64,000 nucleotides of DNA from Deinococcus marmoris (GTDB lineage Bacteria > Deinococcota > Deinococci > Deinococcales > Deinococcaceae). The notes under the pieces are model-generated. The model saw only the letters and a program-made list of their open reading frames with translations. It did no database searches and was not told the DNA's origin. The position numbers and the translations under genes were made by a program. Shown piece after piece: positions 44,525-56,356 of the stretch (position 1 is its first letter; each line of letters opens with the position of its first letter). The stretch lies in assembly GCF_001949125.1 (NCBI RefSeq), contig NZ_MSTI01000077.1, positions 124,001 through 188,000 on the forward strand. Reading direction: 5' to 3'.

Positions 44525-47050
44525 ATGCCCCCCCAGCCGCCCACCCTGCCCATTGCCGAGGTCATCCCGGCGGTGCGCTCAGCGCTGGCGGCGCACCCGC
44601 TGGTGGTGGTCCAGGCCCCGCCCGGCGCGGGCAAGAGTACGGCGCTGCCGCTGGAACTGCTGAACGAACCCTGGCTGGCCGGGCAGTCGGTGATCATGCT
44701 CCAGCCCCGGCGGGTGGCGGCGCGGGCGGTGGCCTCGCGGCTGGCCGAGGGCCTGGGCGAGCGGGTGGGCGAAACCGTGGGCTACCGCGTGCGCTTCGAG
44801 TCCCGCGTGTCCAAGCAGACCCGCCTGGAAGTCGTCACCGAGGGCATCCTGACCCGCCGCCTCCAGCGTGACCCGGAATTGGCCGGGGTGGGGCTGGTCA
44901 TTCTGGACGAGTTCCACGAGCGTAGCCTGAACGCCGATCTGGCCCTGGCCCTGCTGCGCGAGGTACAGGGGGCATTGCGCGACGATCTGCGTGTGCTGGT
45001 CATGAGCGCCACCCTGGACCCGGATCTGCCCGCCCGCCTGGGTGCCCCGCTGGTGGAAAGCGTGGGCCGCGCGTACCCGGTGGAGGTCCGTTACCTGCCG
45101 ACAGACCCGGTGGGCCGCGTGGAAGACGCCGTGGCCCGCAAGGTGCGGCAGTCTCTGGCCGAGGACGAGGGCGACATCCTGGCCTTCCTTCCTGGCGTGC
45201 GCGAGATTCGCGGGGCCGCCGCGCAACTGGCTGATGTACAACTGGGAGAGGGGGGGGCGCTGGTGCTGCCCCTCTACGGCGATCTGAGCGTGAAGGAACA
45301 GCGCCGCGCCCTTCTCCCCGATCCTGATGGGCGGCGCAAGGTGGTGCTGGCCACCAGCATTGCCGAGACCTCGCTGACCATCGACGGCGTGCGGGTGGTG
45401 GTGGACGGCGGCCAGAGCCGCACCCAGGCATTTGACCCGGCCACGGGATTGACCCGCATGGTTACAGGCCGTGTCACCCGCGACAGCGCCACGCAGCGGG
45501 CCGGACGCGCGGGCCGCACCGCGCCGGGCGTGGCTTACCGTCTTTGGCCGGAGCGTACCCAGCCGCTGCTGCCCGCCGCCCGCCCCCCGGAAGTGCTGGA
45601 GGCAGACCTCGCGCCGCTGGTGCTGGAGCTGGCTGCCTGGGGTGCGCCGGACCCCACCGATCTGGCGTGGCTGGACGCGCCGCCCACCCCCCGCGTGGAA
45701 ACCGCCCGTGCGTTGCTGCGCGGCCTGAATGCCCTGGACGATACGGGCCGCGTGACCCCGGAAGGTCAGCGGCTGCTGGAATTTCCCACCCACCCGCGCC
45801 TAGCCCACCTGCTGACGGGCGGGGCGGAGGCTGGCCTGGGACCGCTGGCCGCCGATCTGGCCGCGCTGCTGGAGGAACGCGATCCGCTGCCCCCAGGTTC
45901 CGGTGCGGACCTGACCGAACGGGTGGAAGCGCTGCGATTGTGGCGGGCTGGACGTGGCGGCAGGGGAGACGTCGCCGTGCTGGAGCGCATTGAACGGCTG
46001 GCGAAGCAGTGGCGTGGGCTGCTGGACGTGCGGGCGGACAACGCCGAACCCGATCCCTACGATCTGGGGGAATTGATTGCCCTGGCCTACCCCGAACGCC
46101 TTGCATTGCCGCGCGAGGTCCTGCCCGGCGGCATGCGGGGCCGCTTTCTGCTGGCGGGCGGTCAGGGCGTGGCGCTGCCGGAGGGCGACGCGCTGGCCGG
46201 AGCTGAGGCGCTGGCGGTGGCCCATCTGGATGCCCGTGCCCTGAATCCCAACAACGCCGAGGGCCGAATTTATCTGGCGGCTCCCCTTGCGCTGTCTGCC
46301 CTGGAATCCCGCGCCGCATGGATGGAAAGCGTCCGCTGGGAGACCCGCACCGGAACCCTGCTCGCCCAGAACGAACGCCGCGTGGGGGCGCTGGTCCTCG
46401 AAACCCGCCCACTCAAAGAGTTGCCTGCCGGATTGCGGCTGGATGCCCTGGCCGGGGCCATCCGCGCCGAGGGCCTGCACCTTCTGACCTTCTCCCGTGA
46501 GGCTGCGGGCCTGCGCGCCCGCGTCCAGTCGCTACGCCACTGGCACCCGGATAGCGACTGGCCCAACCCCTCCGATGCTGCGCTGCTGGACACGCTGGAG
46601 GACTGGCTCGGCCCGTATCTGGGCACGGCCCGCACGCGGGAGGACCTGGGGCGGATCAACCTCCTGCCCGCACTTCAGGCGCTCTTGCCCTGGCCGCTGC
46701 CGCAGCAGCTCGAAGACCTCGCGCCCACGCATTTGGGGGTTCCCACGGGCAGCCGCATTCGCCTGGAGTACCGCCCAGACGGCTCACCGCCCATCCTGGC
46801 CGTCAAGTTGCAGGAACTGTTCGGGCTGGCCGACACCCCTGCCGTCAACGGAGGCCGCACGCCCGTGCTGCTGCATCTGCTGTCGCCTGCCGGACGGCCC
46901 GTGCAGGTCACGCAGGATCTGCGGAGTTTCTGGAATTCGTCGTATTTCGAGGTTCGCAAGGACCTGCGGGGCCGCTACCCCCGGCATCCCTGGCCGGATG
47001 ACCCGTGGACCCACGCGCCGATGAAGGGGATCAAGCGAAGGGGCGCGTGA
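44525..47050 (+). CDS. hrpB: ATP-dependent helicase HrpB
   Basis: A roughly 841-residue DExH/RHA-type helicase of the HrpB family. Motif I is APPGAGKSTALP, motif II LDEFHERSL, motif III MSATLD, motifs IV-VI include LPLYGDLSVKEQRRAL, ATSIAETSLTIDGV and TQRAGRAGRTAPG; the HrpB-specific C-terminal domain covers about 430-841. The role of HrpB is poorly defined. The ATG at 44525 starts the homologous region; the extension to 44459 is unsupported. The stop overlaps the GTG of the methyltransferase gene (GTGA). Confidence 0.93.
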   Translation: MPPQPPTLPIAEVIPAVRSALAAHPLVVVQAPPGAGKSTALPLELLNEPWLAGQSVIMLQPRRVAARAVASRLAEGLGERVGETVGYRVRFESRVSKQTRLEVVTEGILTRRLQRDPELAGVGLVILDEFHERSLNADLALALLREVQGALRDDLRVLVMSATLDPDLPARLGAPLVESVGRAYPVEVRYLPTDPVGRVEDAVARKVRQSLAEDEGDILAFLPGVREIRGAAAQLADVQLGEGGALVLPLYGDLSVKEQRRALLPDPDGRRKVVLATSIAETSLTIDGVRVVVDGGQSRTQAFDPATGLTRMVTGRVTRDSATQRAGRAGRTAPGVAYRLWPERTQPLLPAARPPEVLEADLAPLVLELAAWGAPDPTDLAWLDAPPTPRVETARALLRGLNALDDTGRVTPEGQRLLEFPTHPRLAHLLTGGAEAGLGPLAADLAALLEERDPLPPGSGADLTERVEALRLWRAGRGGRGDVAVLERIERLAKQWRGLLDVRADNAEPDPYDLGELIALAYPERLALPREVLPGGMRGRFLLAGGQGVALPEGDALAGAEALAVAHLDARALNPNNAEGRIYLAAPLALSALESRAAWMESVRWETRTGTLLAQNERRVGALVLETRPLKELPAGLRLDALAGAIRAEGLHLLTFSREAAGLRARVQSLRHWHPDSDWPNPSDAALLDTLEDWLGPYLGTARTREDLGRINLLPALQALLPWPLPQQLEDLAPTHLGVPTGSRIRLEYRPDGSPPILAVKLQELFGLADTPAVNGGRTPVLLHLLSPAGRPVQVTQDLRSFWNSSYFEVRKDLRGRYPRHPWPDDPWTHAPMKGIKRRGA

Positions 47051-47676
47051 ACCTCTGGCCACGCATAATCTCCGCCGTCTACGCCCCGCTGGGCTGGCGT
47101 CGGGCGCAGTTGATACTGGAATTGATTCGCCCCCACCTGCCATCTGGACGCGTGCTGGACCTGGGTGCGGGAACGGGCCACACGGCGGTCCTGCTGTCTC
47201 GCAGGGGTTGGGCTGTGACGATGGCCGACGTCCCCCCGCACGCTGGAGCGCTGGGGCAGCGGCTGGTGGCACACCCCATCGCCGCGCGGCTGGGCCGTGA
47301 ATCTGGCGTGCCGCGCGTGCTGTATGACGGCTCGACATTGCCTTTTCCAGACTGCTCATTCGACGCCGTGCTGCTGGCCTTCGTGTTGCACCACTGCCCC
47401 CATCCGGTGGCGGTGTTGCGGGAAGCGGCGCGGGTGTCACGGCGCGTCCTGGTGCTGGAGGACGGCAATGGCGAGTTTCCACCGAACCGTCTGGACCGCG
47501 TGACCGATGCCCTGATCAATCTGGAATTCGGCCACCCGCACGGCGAGCGCTCCCGCCTGGAATGGCTGGGGATGTTTGCCGCCTGTGGCCTGGGCGTGGA
47601 GCAGGAGCAGGGCTTCACCTCCCGCTTCGGCGGACTCAGGGGCAGGCACCGGCTGTACGTGCTGAATCGCCTATAG
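47047..47676 (+). CDS. Class I SAM-dependent methyltransferase
   Basis: A 209-residue small methyltransferase. SAM motif I is VLDLGAGTGHTAVLLSRRG, the acidic residue after strand 2 is in TMADVP, and the post-motif regions are FDAVLLAFVLHHCPHPVAVLREAARVSRR (UbiE/methyltransf_11 pattern). The substrate is not known. GTG start overlaps the hrpB stop by 4 nt, so it is expected to be co-translated with HrpB; an RNA target would fit but is only inferred. Confidence 0.82.
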   Translation: MNLWPRIISAVYAPLGWRRAQLILELIRPHLPSGRVLDLGAGTGHTAVLLSRRGWAVTMADVPPHAGALGQRLVAHPIAARLGRESGVPRVLYDGSTLPFPDCSFDAVLLAFVLHHCPHPVAVLREAARVSRRVLVLEDGNGEFPPNRLDRVTDALINLEFGHPHGERSRLEWLGMFAACGLGVEQEQGFTSRFGGLRGRHRLYVLNRL

Positions 47677-47794
47677 TGTGCAATTGTTCACCACGCGGGT
47701 TTTCTGGCGTGGCCCCTCAACTTCCATTCGCCCACGGGCCGCAACGGTTTCCCGAATCCGGCCCGCGTTGTGATGTCTCCCGCAAGGAATTCCC

Positions 47795-48931
47795 ATGACC
47801 GATAAACGCATTGTCCTCGCCTTCGGCACCCGCCCGGAAACCACCAAGATGGCCCCCGTCTACGCAGCTCTGGCCGCCCAACCCGGCCTGACGCCGCTGA
47901 TCCTCTCCACCGGGCAGCAGCGCCAGATGCTCGACGGCGCGCTGAACGTCTTTGGCCTGACCCCGGACCGTGACCTGAACGTGATGACCGAGCGCCAGAC
48001 CCTCGCGGACCTGACCGCCCGCATCGTGCCGCAGGCCGGGCGCGTGCTGCGCGAGATGGAGGCCGATCTGGTGCTGGTCCACGGCGATACCTCCACATCG
48101 TTCTGCGTGGCCCTGTCCGCCTTTTACGAGGGCATTCCGGTGGGCCACGTCGAGGCGGGCCTGCGAAGCGGCGACTTGCAGGAACCCTTCCCGGAGGAAG
48201 CCAACCGCCGCCTAACCGGCGTGCTGAGTGCGCTGGATTTCTCGCCCACCTCTGGCAGCAAGGCCAACCTGACCCGTGAGGGCAAGCCTGAAGTGGGCAT
48301 TTTCGTGACCGGGCAGACCGCCGTGGACGCCGTGCGCGAGGTGGCCGGGCGCGTGCCGCTGCGCCCCGAGTGGCAGGCGCGCGTGGACGCCGGGCAACCC
48401 CTGGTGACCGTGACCATGCACCGCCGCGAGAACCAGCCCATGATGCGCGAGATGGCTCAGGCGCTGGCCCGCGTTGCTCAGGCGCACCCAGATCACCACT
48501 TCATCTACCCGGTCCACCTCTCGCCCGCCGTGCAGGAGGCCGTGCGCCCGGTGCTGGAAGGTGTGAGTAACTTCGAGCTGACTGCCCCGCTGGACTACAG
48601 CGATATGGCCCCACTGATGGCCGCCTCCGTGCTGCTGGCCACCGACAGCGGCGGCTTGCAGGAAGAGGGCGCGGCGCTGGGCGTGCCGGTGGCCGTTCTC
48701 CGCAACGTCACCGAGCGCCCCGAGGGGCTGGAAGCGGGCGTACTGAAACTGGCGGGCAACGATCCGGCGCAGCTCGAAGCGGTACTGAATCACCTGCTAG
48801 ACAGCCCGGAGACGCTAAAGGGAATGCGCGAGGCCCGCAATCCCTACGGCGACGGGCAGGCCGCCGGACGCATCGCGCGGGCCATCGCGTGGCATTTCGG
48901 CCTGGGCGAGCGCCCTGCGGACTGGAACTAG
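47795..48931 (+). CDS. wecB: UDP-N-acetylglucosamine 2-epimerase (non-hydrolysing)
   Basis: Converts UDP-GlcNAc to UDP-ManNAc for surface polymers. The 378-residue product has [13 protein letters not shown] (the family has GTRPExIKMAP), [38 protein letters not shown], and the nucleotide-binding [24 protein letters not shown] precedes the ATG by 6 nt. A WecA-type initiating transferase lies 4 kb downstream, consistent with a ManNAc-containing envelope polymer. Confidence 0.94.
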   Translation: MTDKRIVLAFGTRPETTKMAPVYAALAAQPGLTPLILSTGQQRQMLDGALNVFGLTPDRDLNVMTERQTLADLTARIVPQAGRVLREMEADLVLVHGDTSTSFCVALSAFYEGIPVGHVEAGLRSGDLQEPFPEEANRRLTGVLSALDFSPTSGSKANLTREGKPEVGIFVTGQTAVDAVREVAGRVPLRPEWQARVDAGQPLVTVTMHRRENQPMMREMAQALARVAQAHPDHHFIYPVHLSPAVQEAVRPVLEGVSNFELTAPLDYSDMAPLMAASVLLATDSGGLQEEGAALGVPVAVLRNVTERPEGLEAGVLKLAGNDPAQLEAVLNHLLDSPETLKGMREARNPYGDGQAAGRIARAIAWHFGLGERPADWN

Positions 48932-48948
48932 AATCACTTTCCAGCGCG

Positions 48949-48954
48949 TATGAT
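48949..48954 (+). promoter_or_regulatory. -10 box (TATGAT) before the lipid kinase gene
   Basis: Ends 9 nt before the GTG at 48964. Confidence 0.45.
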
Positions 48955-48963
48955 GTGCCTGAC

Positions 48964-49899
48964 GTGAGCGCCCCTGAATCCTCGGTTCCCCCGCTGGCCG
49001 TCGTCCTCAACCCCAATGCGGGCGGGGGGCTGGCAATGCGCGAGTGGCCGCGCCTGGAAGCCGAGCTGAAGCGGCGCGGCCAGCCCTACGAGCTGATCCT
49101 GGAAGACAGCGGCGAGGACGCCCTGGCCCGCATCCAGGCGCTGCCGCCGCGCATTGCCGTGCTGGCGGTGGGCGGGGACGGCACGGTGGGCGCGTTGCTA
49201 CCCGCGCTGGTGTCCGTCCCCAAGCGGCAGGGCCGTCCGCTGGCCGTGGTCCCGCTGGGAACGGGCAACGACTTCGCGGGCATGCTGGGTCTCAAAACTG
49301 GACAATTCGCGGAGGCCCTGGACCGCCTGACCTTCCAGCCCCGCGACGTGGACGCCCTGGAGGTCCGTATTCTGGAGGGCGACGGCGCGGGCCGCACGCA
49401 TGTGCTGCTGAATGGCCTGGGCCTGGGCTTCGATGCCGCCGTGACCGCCAACATGGCCCGCGCGCCCAAGCAGTTTCAGGGCTTTGCGCGCTACGCCTGG
49501 TCCGCTGTCGCCACCGTCCGCGAGCTGCACCTGTCCGAAGTGCAGATCACGCTGGATGGCCAGCCGTTCTACAGCGGCCCCAGCCCCATCGTGGCCGTCA
49601 TGAACGGCACGCGCTATGGCGGCGGCTTCCTGATCAGCCCGAGGTCCAGCCCACGCGACGGCCTGCTGGACGTGGTGGCGGGCGGCCCCATGAACCGTTT
49701 TCAACTGGTCAAACTGATGTTGCGCGTGCTGCGTGGCACCCATCTGGACCAGCCGCAGGTTCGCACCGCGCAGGGCCACGAGGTCACGGTGCGCTGGGAC
49801 ACGCCCACACCGCTGCATCTGGACGGCGATTTGCACGGGCAGGTCACGGCGATCAGGGTGCGGGTATTAAAGGGCGTGGTGAAGTTGCTGAATGGGTGA
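48964..49899 (+). CDS. Diacylglycerol/lipid kinase (DAGK catalytic domain)
   Basis: A 311-residue soluble lipid kinase of the YegS/DgkB type: [10 protein letters not shown], the nucleotide loop [19 protein letters not shown] and [13 protein letters not shown], and a C-terminal beta-domain. It phosphorylates diacylglycerol or a related lipid for phospholipid recycling. GTG 48964 ([18 protein letters not shown]) is chosen over the upstream ATG 48889, which lies inside wecB and has no homology. Confidence 0.9.
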   Translation: MSAPESSVPPLAVVLNPNAGGGLAMREWPRLEAELKRRGQPYELILEDSGEDALARIQALPPRIAVLAVGGDGTVGALLPALVSVPKRQGRPLAVVPLGTGNDFAGMLGLKTGQFAEALDRLTFQPRDVDALEVRILEGDGAGRTHVLLNGLGLGFDAAVTANMARAPKQFQGFARYAWSAVATVRELHLSEVQITLDGQPFYSGPSPIVAVMNGTRYGGGFLISPRSSPRDGLLDVVAGGPMNRFQLVKLMLRVLRGTHLDQPQVRTAQGHEVTVRWDTPTPLHLDGDLHGQVTAIRVRVLKGVVKLLNG

Positions 49900-49945
49900 A
49901 GCTGGAACGACACCTGAGTCTGTGCCGCTTTTCTCCGTCGTGTAA

Positions 49946-50137
49946 TTGATCAACGAGCACTATCTAGACGACGGCTCAAGTGTGGGTCGTCAAGGGGCAG
50001 TTGTGGGAATGTATCCAGACAACGCCTATGAAGTTGAGTTCTCCGATGAGGACGGCATTACGATTGCTCTTCTTGCTGTACAGAGACAGGACATGAAAAT
50101 ACCGTGGCTCCCGGCAGAACTGCCTGTGGAGCCATGA
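49946..50137 (+). CDS. DUF4926-like small protein, possibly truncated by a TAA
   Basis: A 63-residue product matching the DUF4926 pattern (GRQGAVVGMYPDNAYEVEFSDEDGITIALLAVQRQDM). The only start in frame is TTG at 49946, directly after TAA at 49943-49945. Reading through that TAA upstream gives VPLFSVV-[stop]-LINEHYLDDG, which matches the family's usual N-terminus (a Val-Val-x-Leu strand). So the gene is either functional from TTG with a shortened first strand or a recent nonsense mutant. GC content is lower than its neighbours. DUF4926 genes commonly sit next to toxin-like partners, but none is recognised here. Confidence 0.6.
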   Translation: MINEHYLDDGSSVGRQGAVVGMYPDNAYEVEFSDEDGITIALLAVQRQDMKIPWLPAELPVEP

Positions 50138-50176
50138 GATTTGCCGCTGGCAGACGCTTATAAAAAACCTTCTCGA

Positions 50177-51520
<1,344 letters not shown>

Positions 51521-51636
51521 GCGCGGAATTATGGCAGAGGCGGGGGCGGCGGCGCAGGTGGCCCGCTGCTTTCTTCGGGTGTCCCGGTAGGAGAGGGGTT
51601 ATCTGGCGGCGAACCCGCCCGTGCAAGGTCCAGTCG

Positions 51637-52341
51637 CTAGCCGTAAACAGGGGCCTCTTCCGTGAAGCGCCCGTCCAGCAGGTGCAGCGCCCGGTCCGCG
51701 TACCCGGCCAGACGTTCGTCGTGGGTGACCAGCAGCACGCCCGCGCCCTCCTCGCGGGCCAGGGCCACCAGCAGGGCGGCCACCGTGGTGGCGTTGGCGC
51801 GGTCCAGGCTGCCCGTCGGCTCGTCGGCCAGCACCACCGCCGGGCCGGAAGCCAGCGCGCGGGCCACGGCCACCCGCTGACGTTCGCCGCCGCTGAGGAC
51901 CTCGGGCATGCTCTTTTCGCGCCCCGACAGGCCCACGCGGGACAGCAGGGCATGGGCGCGGGACGTGTCGCCCTGCCCAGCCAGACGGCAGGGGATCATC
52001 ACGTTGTCCAGCACGTTCAGGTCTTCCAGCAGATAGTGGTGCTGAAACACCAGACCCACCCGCCCGGCCCGCCGCAGCGCCCGCGCCTGGGTGTCCAGGA
52101 TATCGGCGCGTTCCCCGGCCCACCAGATCTCACCGGAATCCGGCACGTCCAGCCCGCCCAGCAGGTGCAGCAGTGTACTCTTGCCGCTGCCCGAAGGCCC
52201 GGTCACGGCCACCACTTCTCCCGGCTGCACCCGTAGGGAGACGCCGTGCAATACGGTCAGCTCGCCGAAACTCTGGTGAATCTCGCGGGCTTCCAGGGCG
52301 GGGAAGGGTGCGGAGGGGGTGGGAACGCTCACGCGGCGCAT
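51637..52341 (-). CDS. ABC transporter ATP-binding protein (LolD/MacB-like)
   Basis: A 234-residue ATPase subunit. Walker [11 protein letters not shown]-loop [15 protein letters not shown], signature [15 protein letters not shown], Walker [13 protein letters not shown], switch His in LVTHDERLA. The [15 protein letters not shown] region is typical of LolCDE/MacB-type ATPases that pair with an FtsX-like permease. No permease lies in the neighbourhood (the divergent gene is upp and the downstream gene is asnS), so the partner is encoded elsewhere. The ATG at 52341 is chosen within a longer open frame. Confidence 0.88.
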   Translation of the reverse strand: MRRVSVPTPSAPFPALEAREIHQSFGELTVLHGVSLRVQPGEVVAVTGPSGSGKSTLLHLLGGLDVPDSGEIWWAGERADILDTQARALRRAGRVGLVFQHHYLLEDLNVLDNVMIPCRLAGQGDTSRAHALLSRVGLSGREKSMPEVLSGGERQRVAVARALASGPAVVLADEPTGSLDRANATTVAALLVALAREEGAGVLLVTHDERLAGYADRALHLLDGRFTEEAPVYG

Positions 52342-52413
52342 CTTATCCTGACGCTGTTCTTTTTCTCTGGTCCTTCTCCGCTGGCTCTTTTCCGTCCGGC
52401 CCCGCCGAGGCGA

Positions 52414-52419
52414 TATGCT
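52414..52419 (+). promoter_or_regulatory. -10 box (TATGCT) before upp
   Basis: Ends 6 nt before the ATG at 52426. Confidence 0.5.
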
Positions 52420-52425
52420 TTCCAT

Positions 52426-53049
52426 ATGGTCACGGTCGTCTCCCATCCCCTGATTCAACACAAGCTCTCGCTGATGCGCGATACCGGCACCGGGGTCAAG
52501 GAATTCCGCGAACTGGCCGCCGAAATCAGCATGTTGCTGGCTTACGAGGCCATGCGCGATCTGGAACTGGCCCCCCAGACCCTCACGACGCCGCTGCAAA
52601 CGGGTCAGTTCCCGATGCTGAGCGGCAAGAAGCTGGCGCTGGTGGCGATCCTGCGCGCCGGGCTGATCATGACCGACGCCATCGTGGCGCTGGTTCCGGC
52701 GGCCAAGGTGGGGCATCTGGGCATGTACCGCGATCCGCAGACCCTCAAACCCGTGGCGTATTACAACAAGCTGCCCGCCGACATCGCCGAGCGCCGCGTC
52801 TTTCTGACCGATCCGATGCTGGCCACGGGCGGCAGTGCGAGTGCGGCCATCGACAGCCTCAAGGAGGCCGGGGCGCAGAGCATCAAGCTGATGTGCATTC
52901 TCTCGGCCCCCGAGGGCATCGCCGTGATCGAGCGCGATCACCCGGACGTGGAGATCGTGACCGCCGCCATCGACTCTCATCTGAACGATCACGGCTATAT
53001 CGTGCCGGGGCTGGGGGATGCGGGGGACCGGATCTACGGCACCAAGTAA
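52426..53049 (+). CDS. upp: Uracil phosphoribosyltransferase
   Basis: Salvages uracil to UMP using PRPP. The 207-residue product has [36 protein letters not shown] and the PRPP-binding [21 protein letters not shown], then [26 protein letters not shown] at the C-terminus. It ends 61 nt before the WecA-type gene, and upp next to an envelope polymer gene is seen in several bacteria. Confidence 0.96.
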   Translation: MVTVVSHPLIQHKLSLMRDTGTGVKEFRELAAEISMLLAYEAMRDLELAPQTLTTPLQTGQFPMLSGKKLALVAILRAGLIMTDAIVALVPAAKVGHLGMYRDPQTLKPVAYYNKLPADIAERRVFLTDPMLATGGSASAAIDSLKEAGAQSIKLMCILSAPEGIAVIERDHPDVEIVTAAIDSHLNDHGYIVPGLGDAGDRIYGTK

Positions 53050-53110
53050 GCGCCCTCCACCTTTCGGCTAACCCCCTGGCACGGCGAAACCCTTAGACTC
53101 GGGGCACTTT

Positions 53111-54250
<1,140 letters not shown>

Positions 54251-54405
54251 GCATAGGCTTTTCAGGGCAAACCGAGATCGGCGTGACAGTGCGGACAATG
54301 GCGGGGTGCCGACGGTAGAGCGGGGCGGCTCCGCTTGCAGCAAAAAATCTGATCCGGGCATCAGGGGCTGTGGGAATTGCTTTTCTCTGTCGCCCGCCTG
54401 ACCGC

Positions 54406-54411
54406 TATTCT
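54406..54411 (+). promoter_or_regulatory. -10 box (TATTCT) before the nitroreductase gene
   Basis: Ends 7 nt before the ATG at 54419. Confidence 0.5.
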
Positions 54412-54418
54412 GCCCGGC

Positions 54419-55213
54419 ATGCCTGCAACCCTGTCCACCCGCACCCAGAGTGCCGCAGAAGTCACCGCGTTCTACGATGCCCACCGAACTGTCCGCCAGT
54501 ACGTGACGGCGGAAGACGGCTCCCCGCTGCCACTGCCCGCAGACCACCTGGAAGCCATCCTGCACGCCGCTCAGCGTGCCCCCACCGACGCCACCGCGCA
54601 ACTGTATTCCCTCGTGCGCCTGACCCGCCCGGAGGTCCGCGAACAGATGGTCACCCTGACCACCAACGCGCACATTGCCACCGCCTCTGAAGCGTTCGTG
54701 GTCTGCGCCGATGTGCGGCGGGTGGTGCGGGTGCTGGAGGTGACCGGGCAGACGCCGGGGCACTGGCCTGCCATCGCCGTGCATTTTGGGATCGGGGACG
54801 CGGTGATGGCCGGAACCAACCTGCTGACCGCCGCCGAGATGCTGGGCTACCAGGGCTGCTGGATCGGCGGCGTGATGAACGGCCTGGACGGCATTATCGA
54901 CCTGCTGGAGCTGCCGCCCGGCGTGCTGCCCTTCGCCGCGCTGACCATCGGCAGGTCCGCCGAGGACACGCCCCACCGTCCCCGCGTCCCGCGCCCGCTG
55001 GTGATCCACACCGACACCTACAACAACGGTACGGATGAGGAAATCCGCGACGCCGTGGACATCATGAATCCCATCGCGTCGCGGAAGGGTCAGCCCGGCG
55101 ACTGGGCCAGACTCATGGGGGCCTACTTCGCCGTGGAGGGCGGGATGGAAGGCCGCGAACCCCGGCTGGTGGCGGCCCTCAAGCGCCAGGGCATGTGGTC
55201 CGGCGAGGGGTAA
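54419..55213 (+). CDS. Nitroreductase family oxidoreductase (NfsA/FRP-like)
   Basis: A 264-residue FMN flavoprotein reducing nitro-compounds, quinones or similar using NAD(P)H. The N-terminal HRTVRQY (FMN phosphate binding), the helix ILHAAQRAPTDATAQLYSLV, the central DAVMAGTNLLTAAEMLGYQGCWIGG and C-terminal PRVPRPLVIHTDTYN resemble the NfsA subfamily. The ATG at 54419 follows a -10 box; the frame is open to 54377. Confidence 0.85.
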   Translation: MPATLSTRTQSAAEVTAFYDAHRTVRQYVTAEDGSPLPLPADHLEAILHAAQRAPTDATAQLYSLVRLTRPEVREQMVTLTTNAHIATASEAFVVCADVRRVVRVLEVTGQTPGHWPAIAVHFGIGDAVMAGTNLLTAAEMLGYQGCWIGGVMNGLDGIIDLLELPPGVLPFAALTIGRSAEDTPHRPRVPRPLVIHTDTYNNGTDEEIRDAVDIMNPIASRKGQPGDWARLMGAYFAVEGGMEGREPRLVAALKRQGMWSGEG

Positions 55214-55396
55214 AGCGCTGGATTGGCCTTCCTTCGAGAGAGGCTGGGAGGGTGTTGCCTCTGAGAACGCCCCGCGCCAGCACGGTCTGAACGGAACTGC
55301 GCCCTGTCCTCTGTCTGAAGCGGAACGCCGCCTCGGGTCCAGCCCCAGACAGGGCAGAATGCGAGGCCCACACCCCTCCCGCCGCCCCATCCGGCC

Positions 55397-55402
55397 TATC
55401 AT
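55397..55402 (+). promoter_or_regulatory. -10 box (TATCAT) before the TPR gene
   Basis: Ends 8 nt before the ATG at 55411. Confidence 0.45.
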
Positions 55403-55410
55403 CGGCACAG

Positions 55411-56259
55411 ATGTCTGATCCTGTTCGTTCCGCCAGCAAACCTCCTGTTCAGCCCACTGCCGATCCCGCCCCTCTGCCCGATCTGAATGAGGTCATTCGC
55501 GCCGGGGAGTGGCGACGGGCGCTGGCCGTCTCGCGCATCAAGCAGTCGGAGGCGGAGGTTCAGGAGGCGCTGGAGGCGGTCTTCCGCTTTCAGGAGACGG
55601 TGCGGGCGCGGCGCTATCCCTCGGCCCGGCGGGCGCTGGCCGATTACCGCGAGGCACTGGCCGGGAAAGCCGACGCCGCCGAGCTGAGCGTGCTGCGCCG
55701 CGCCGCCGATCCAGACGCGCTGGGTGCGGCGCTGGACGCCCTGAACGCCCATCTCAAGGAGCCGGACCCGGAGGTGCTGGCCGCCGGACTGGCCCCCGCG
55801 CTGGCCCAGCCGCTGACCCGCGCCGAGGCGCTGAACATTCAGGGCGTGCTGCTGGCGTTGCAGGAAGAGAGTGCTGGGGCCAGAACCCTGTTTGAGGAGG
55901 CGCTGGAGGCCGACGCCGGGCATTACCGCGCGCTGACCAACCTGGGCAATCTGGACATCGAAAGCGGTGACCACGCGGGGGCCGAGGTGAAATACCGTGA
56001 GGTGATCCGCCTGAACCCCGACTACGACGGCGGCTGGCACAACCTGGGTGTGGCCCTGCGCCGACAGGGCAAGATGGCCGAGGCGGTGCGCTCGATCCGG
56101 CGCGGCCAGCGGCTGGGCATGAAACGCTCCAAGGAGGACACCGACGCCGAGGTCAAGGCCCAGTTCGCGGGAAATCCGCTGTTCAAGGGCCTGCGCTGGG
56201 TGCTGATCGCGGTGGTGATCCTGGTGCTGTTCCTGGCCCTGCGCGGCGCGGTGACCTGA
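55411..56259 (+). CDS. TPR-repeat protein with C-terminal membrane anchor
   Basis: A 282-residue protein. A helical N-terminal part (about 30-140) precedes two to three TPR repeats (about 140-235, e.g. HYRALTNLGNLDIESGDHAGAEVKYREVIRLNPDY). A basic linker and a single transmembrane helix (about 262-278, WVLIAVVILVLFLALRG) end the chain, so it is a tail-anchored membrane protein with a cytoplasmic TPR scaffold. The partner is unknown. Confidence 0.8.
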   Translation: MSDPVRSASKPPVQPTADPAPLPDLNEVIRAGEWRRALAVSRIKQSEAEVQEALEAVFRFQETVRARRYPSARRALADYREALAGKADAAELSVLRRAADPDALGAALDALNAHLKEPDPEVLAAGLAPALAQPLTRAEALNIQGVLLALQEESAGARTLFEEALEADAGHYRALTNLGNLDIESGDHAGAEVKYREVIRLNPDYDGGWHNLGVALRRQGKMAEAVRSIRRGQRLGMKRSKEDTDAEVKAQFAGNPLFKGLRWVLIAVVILVLFLALRGAVT

Positions 56260-56356
56260 CGCGGTAACAGGCTGTGGGGAGGAACTCCTCGCCGGGTCTT
56301 CTGCACCGCAAGGATGCGTCTGGAGTGTCTGGCCAGCGATTGCGCTATAAGCGGGC

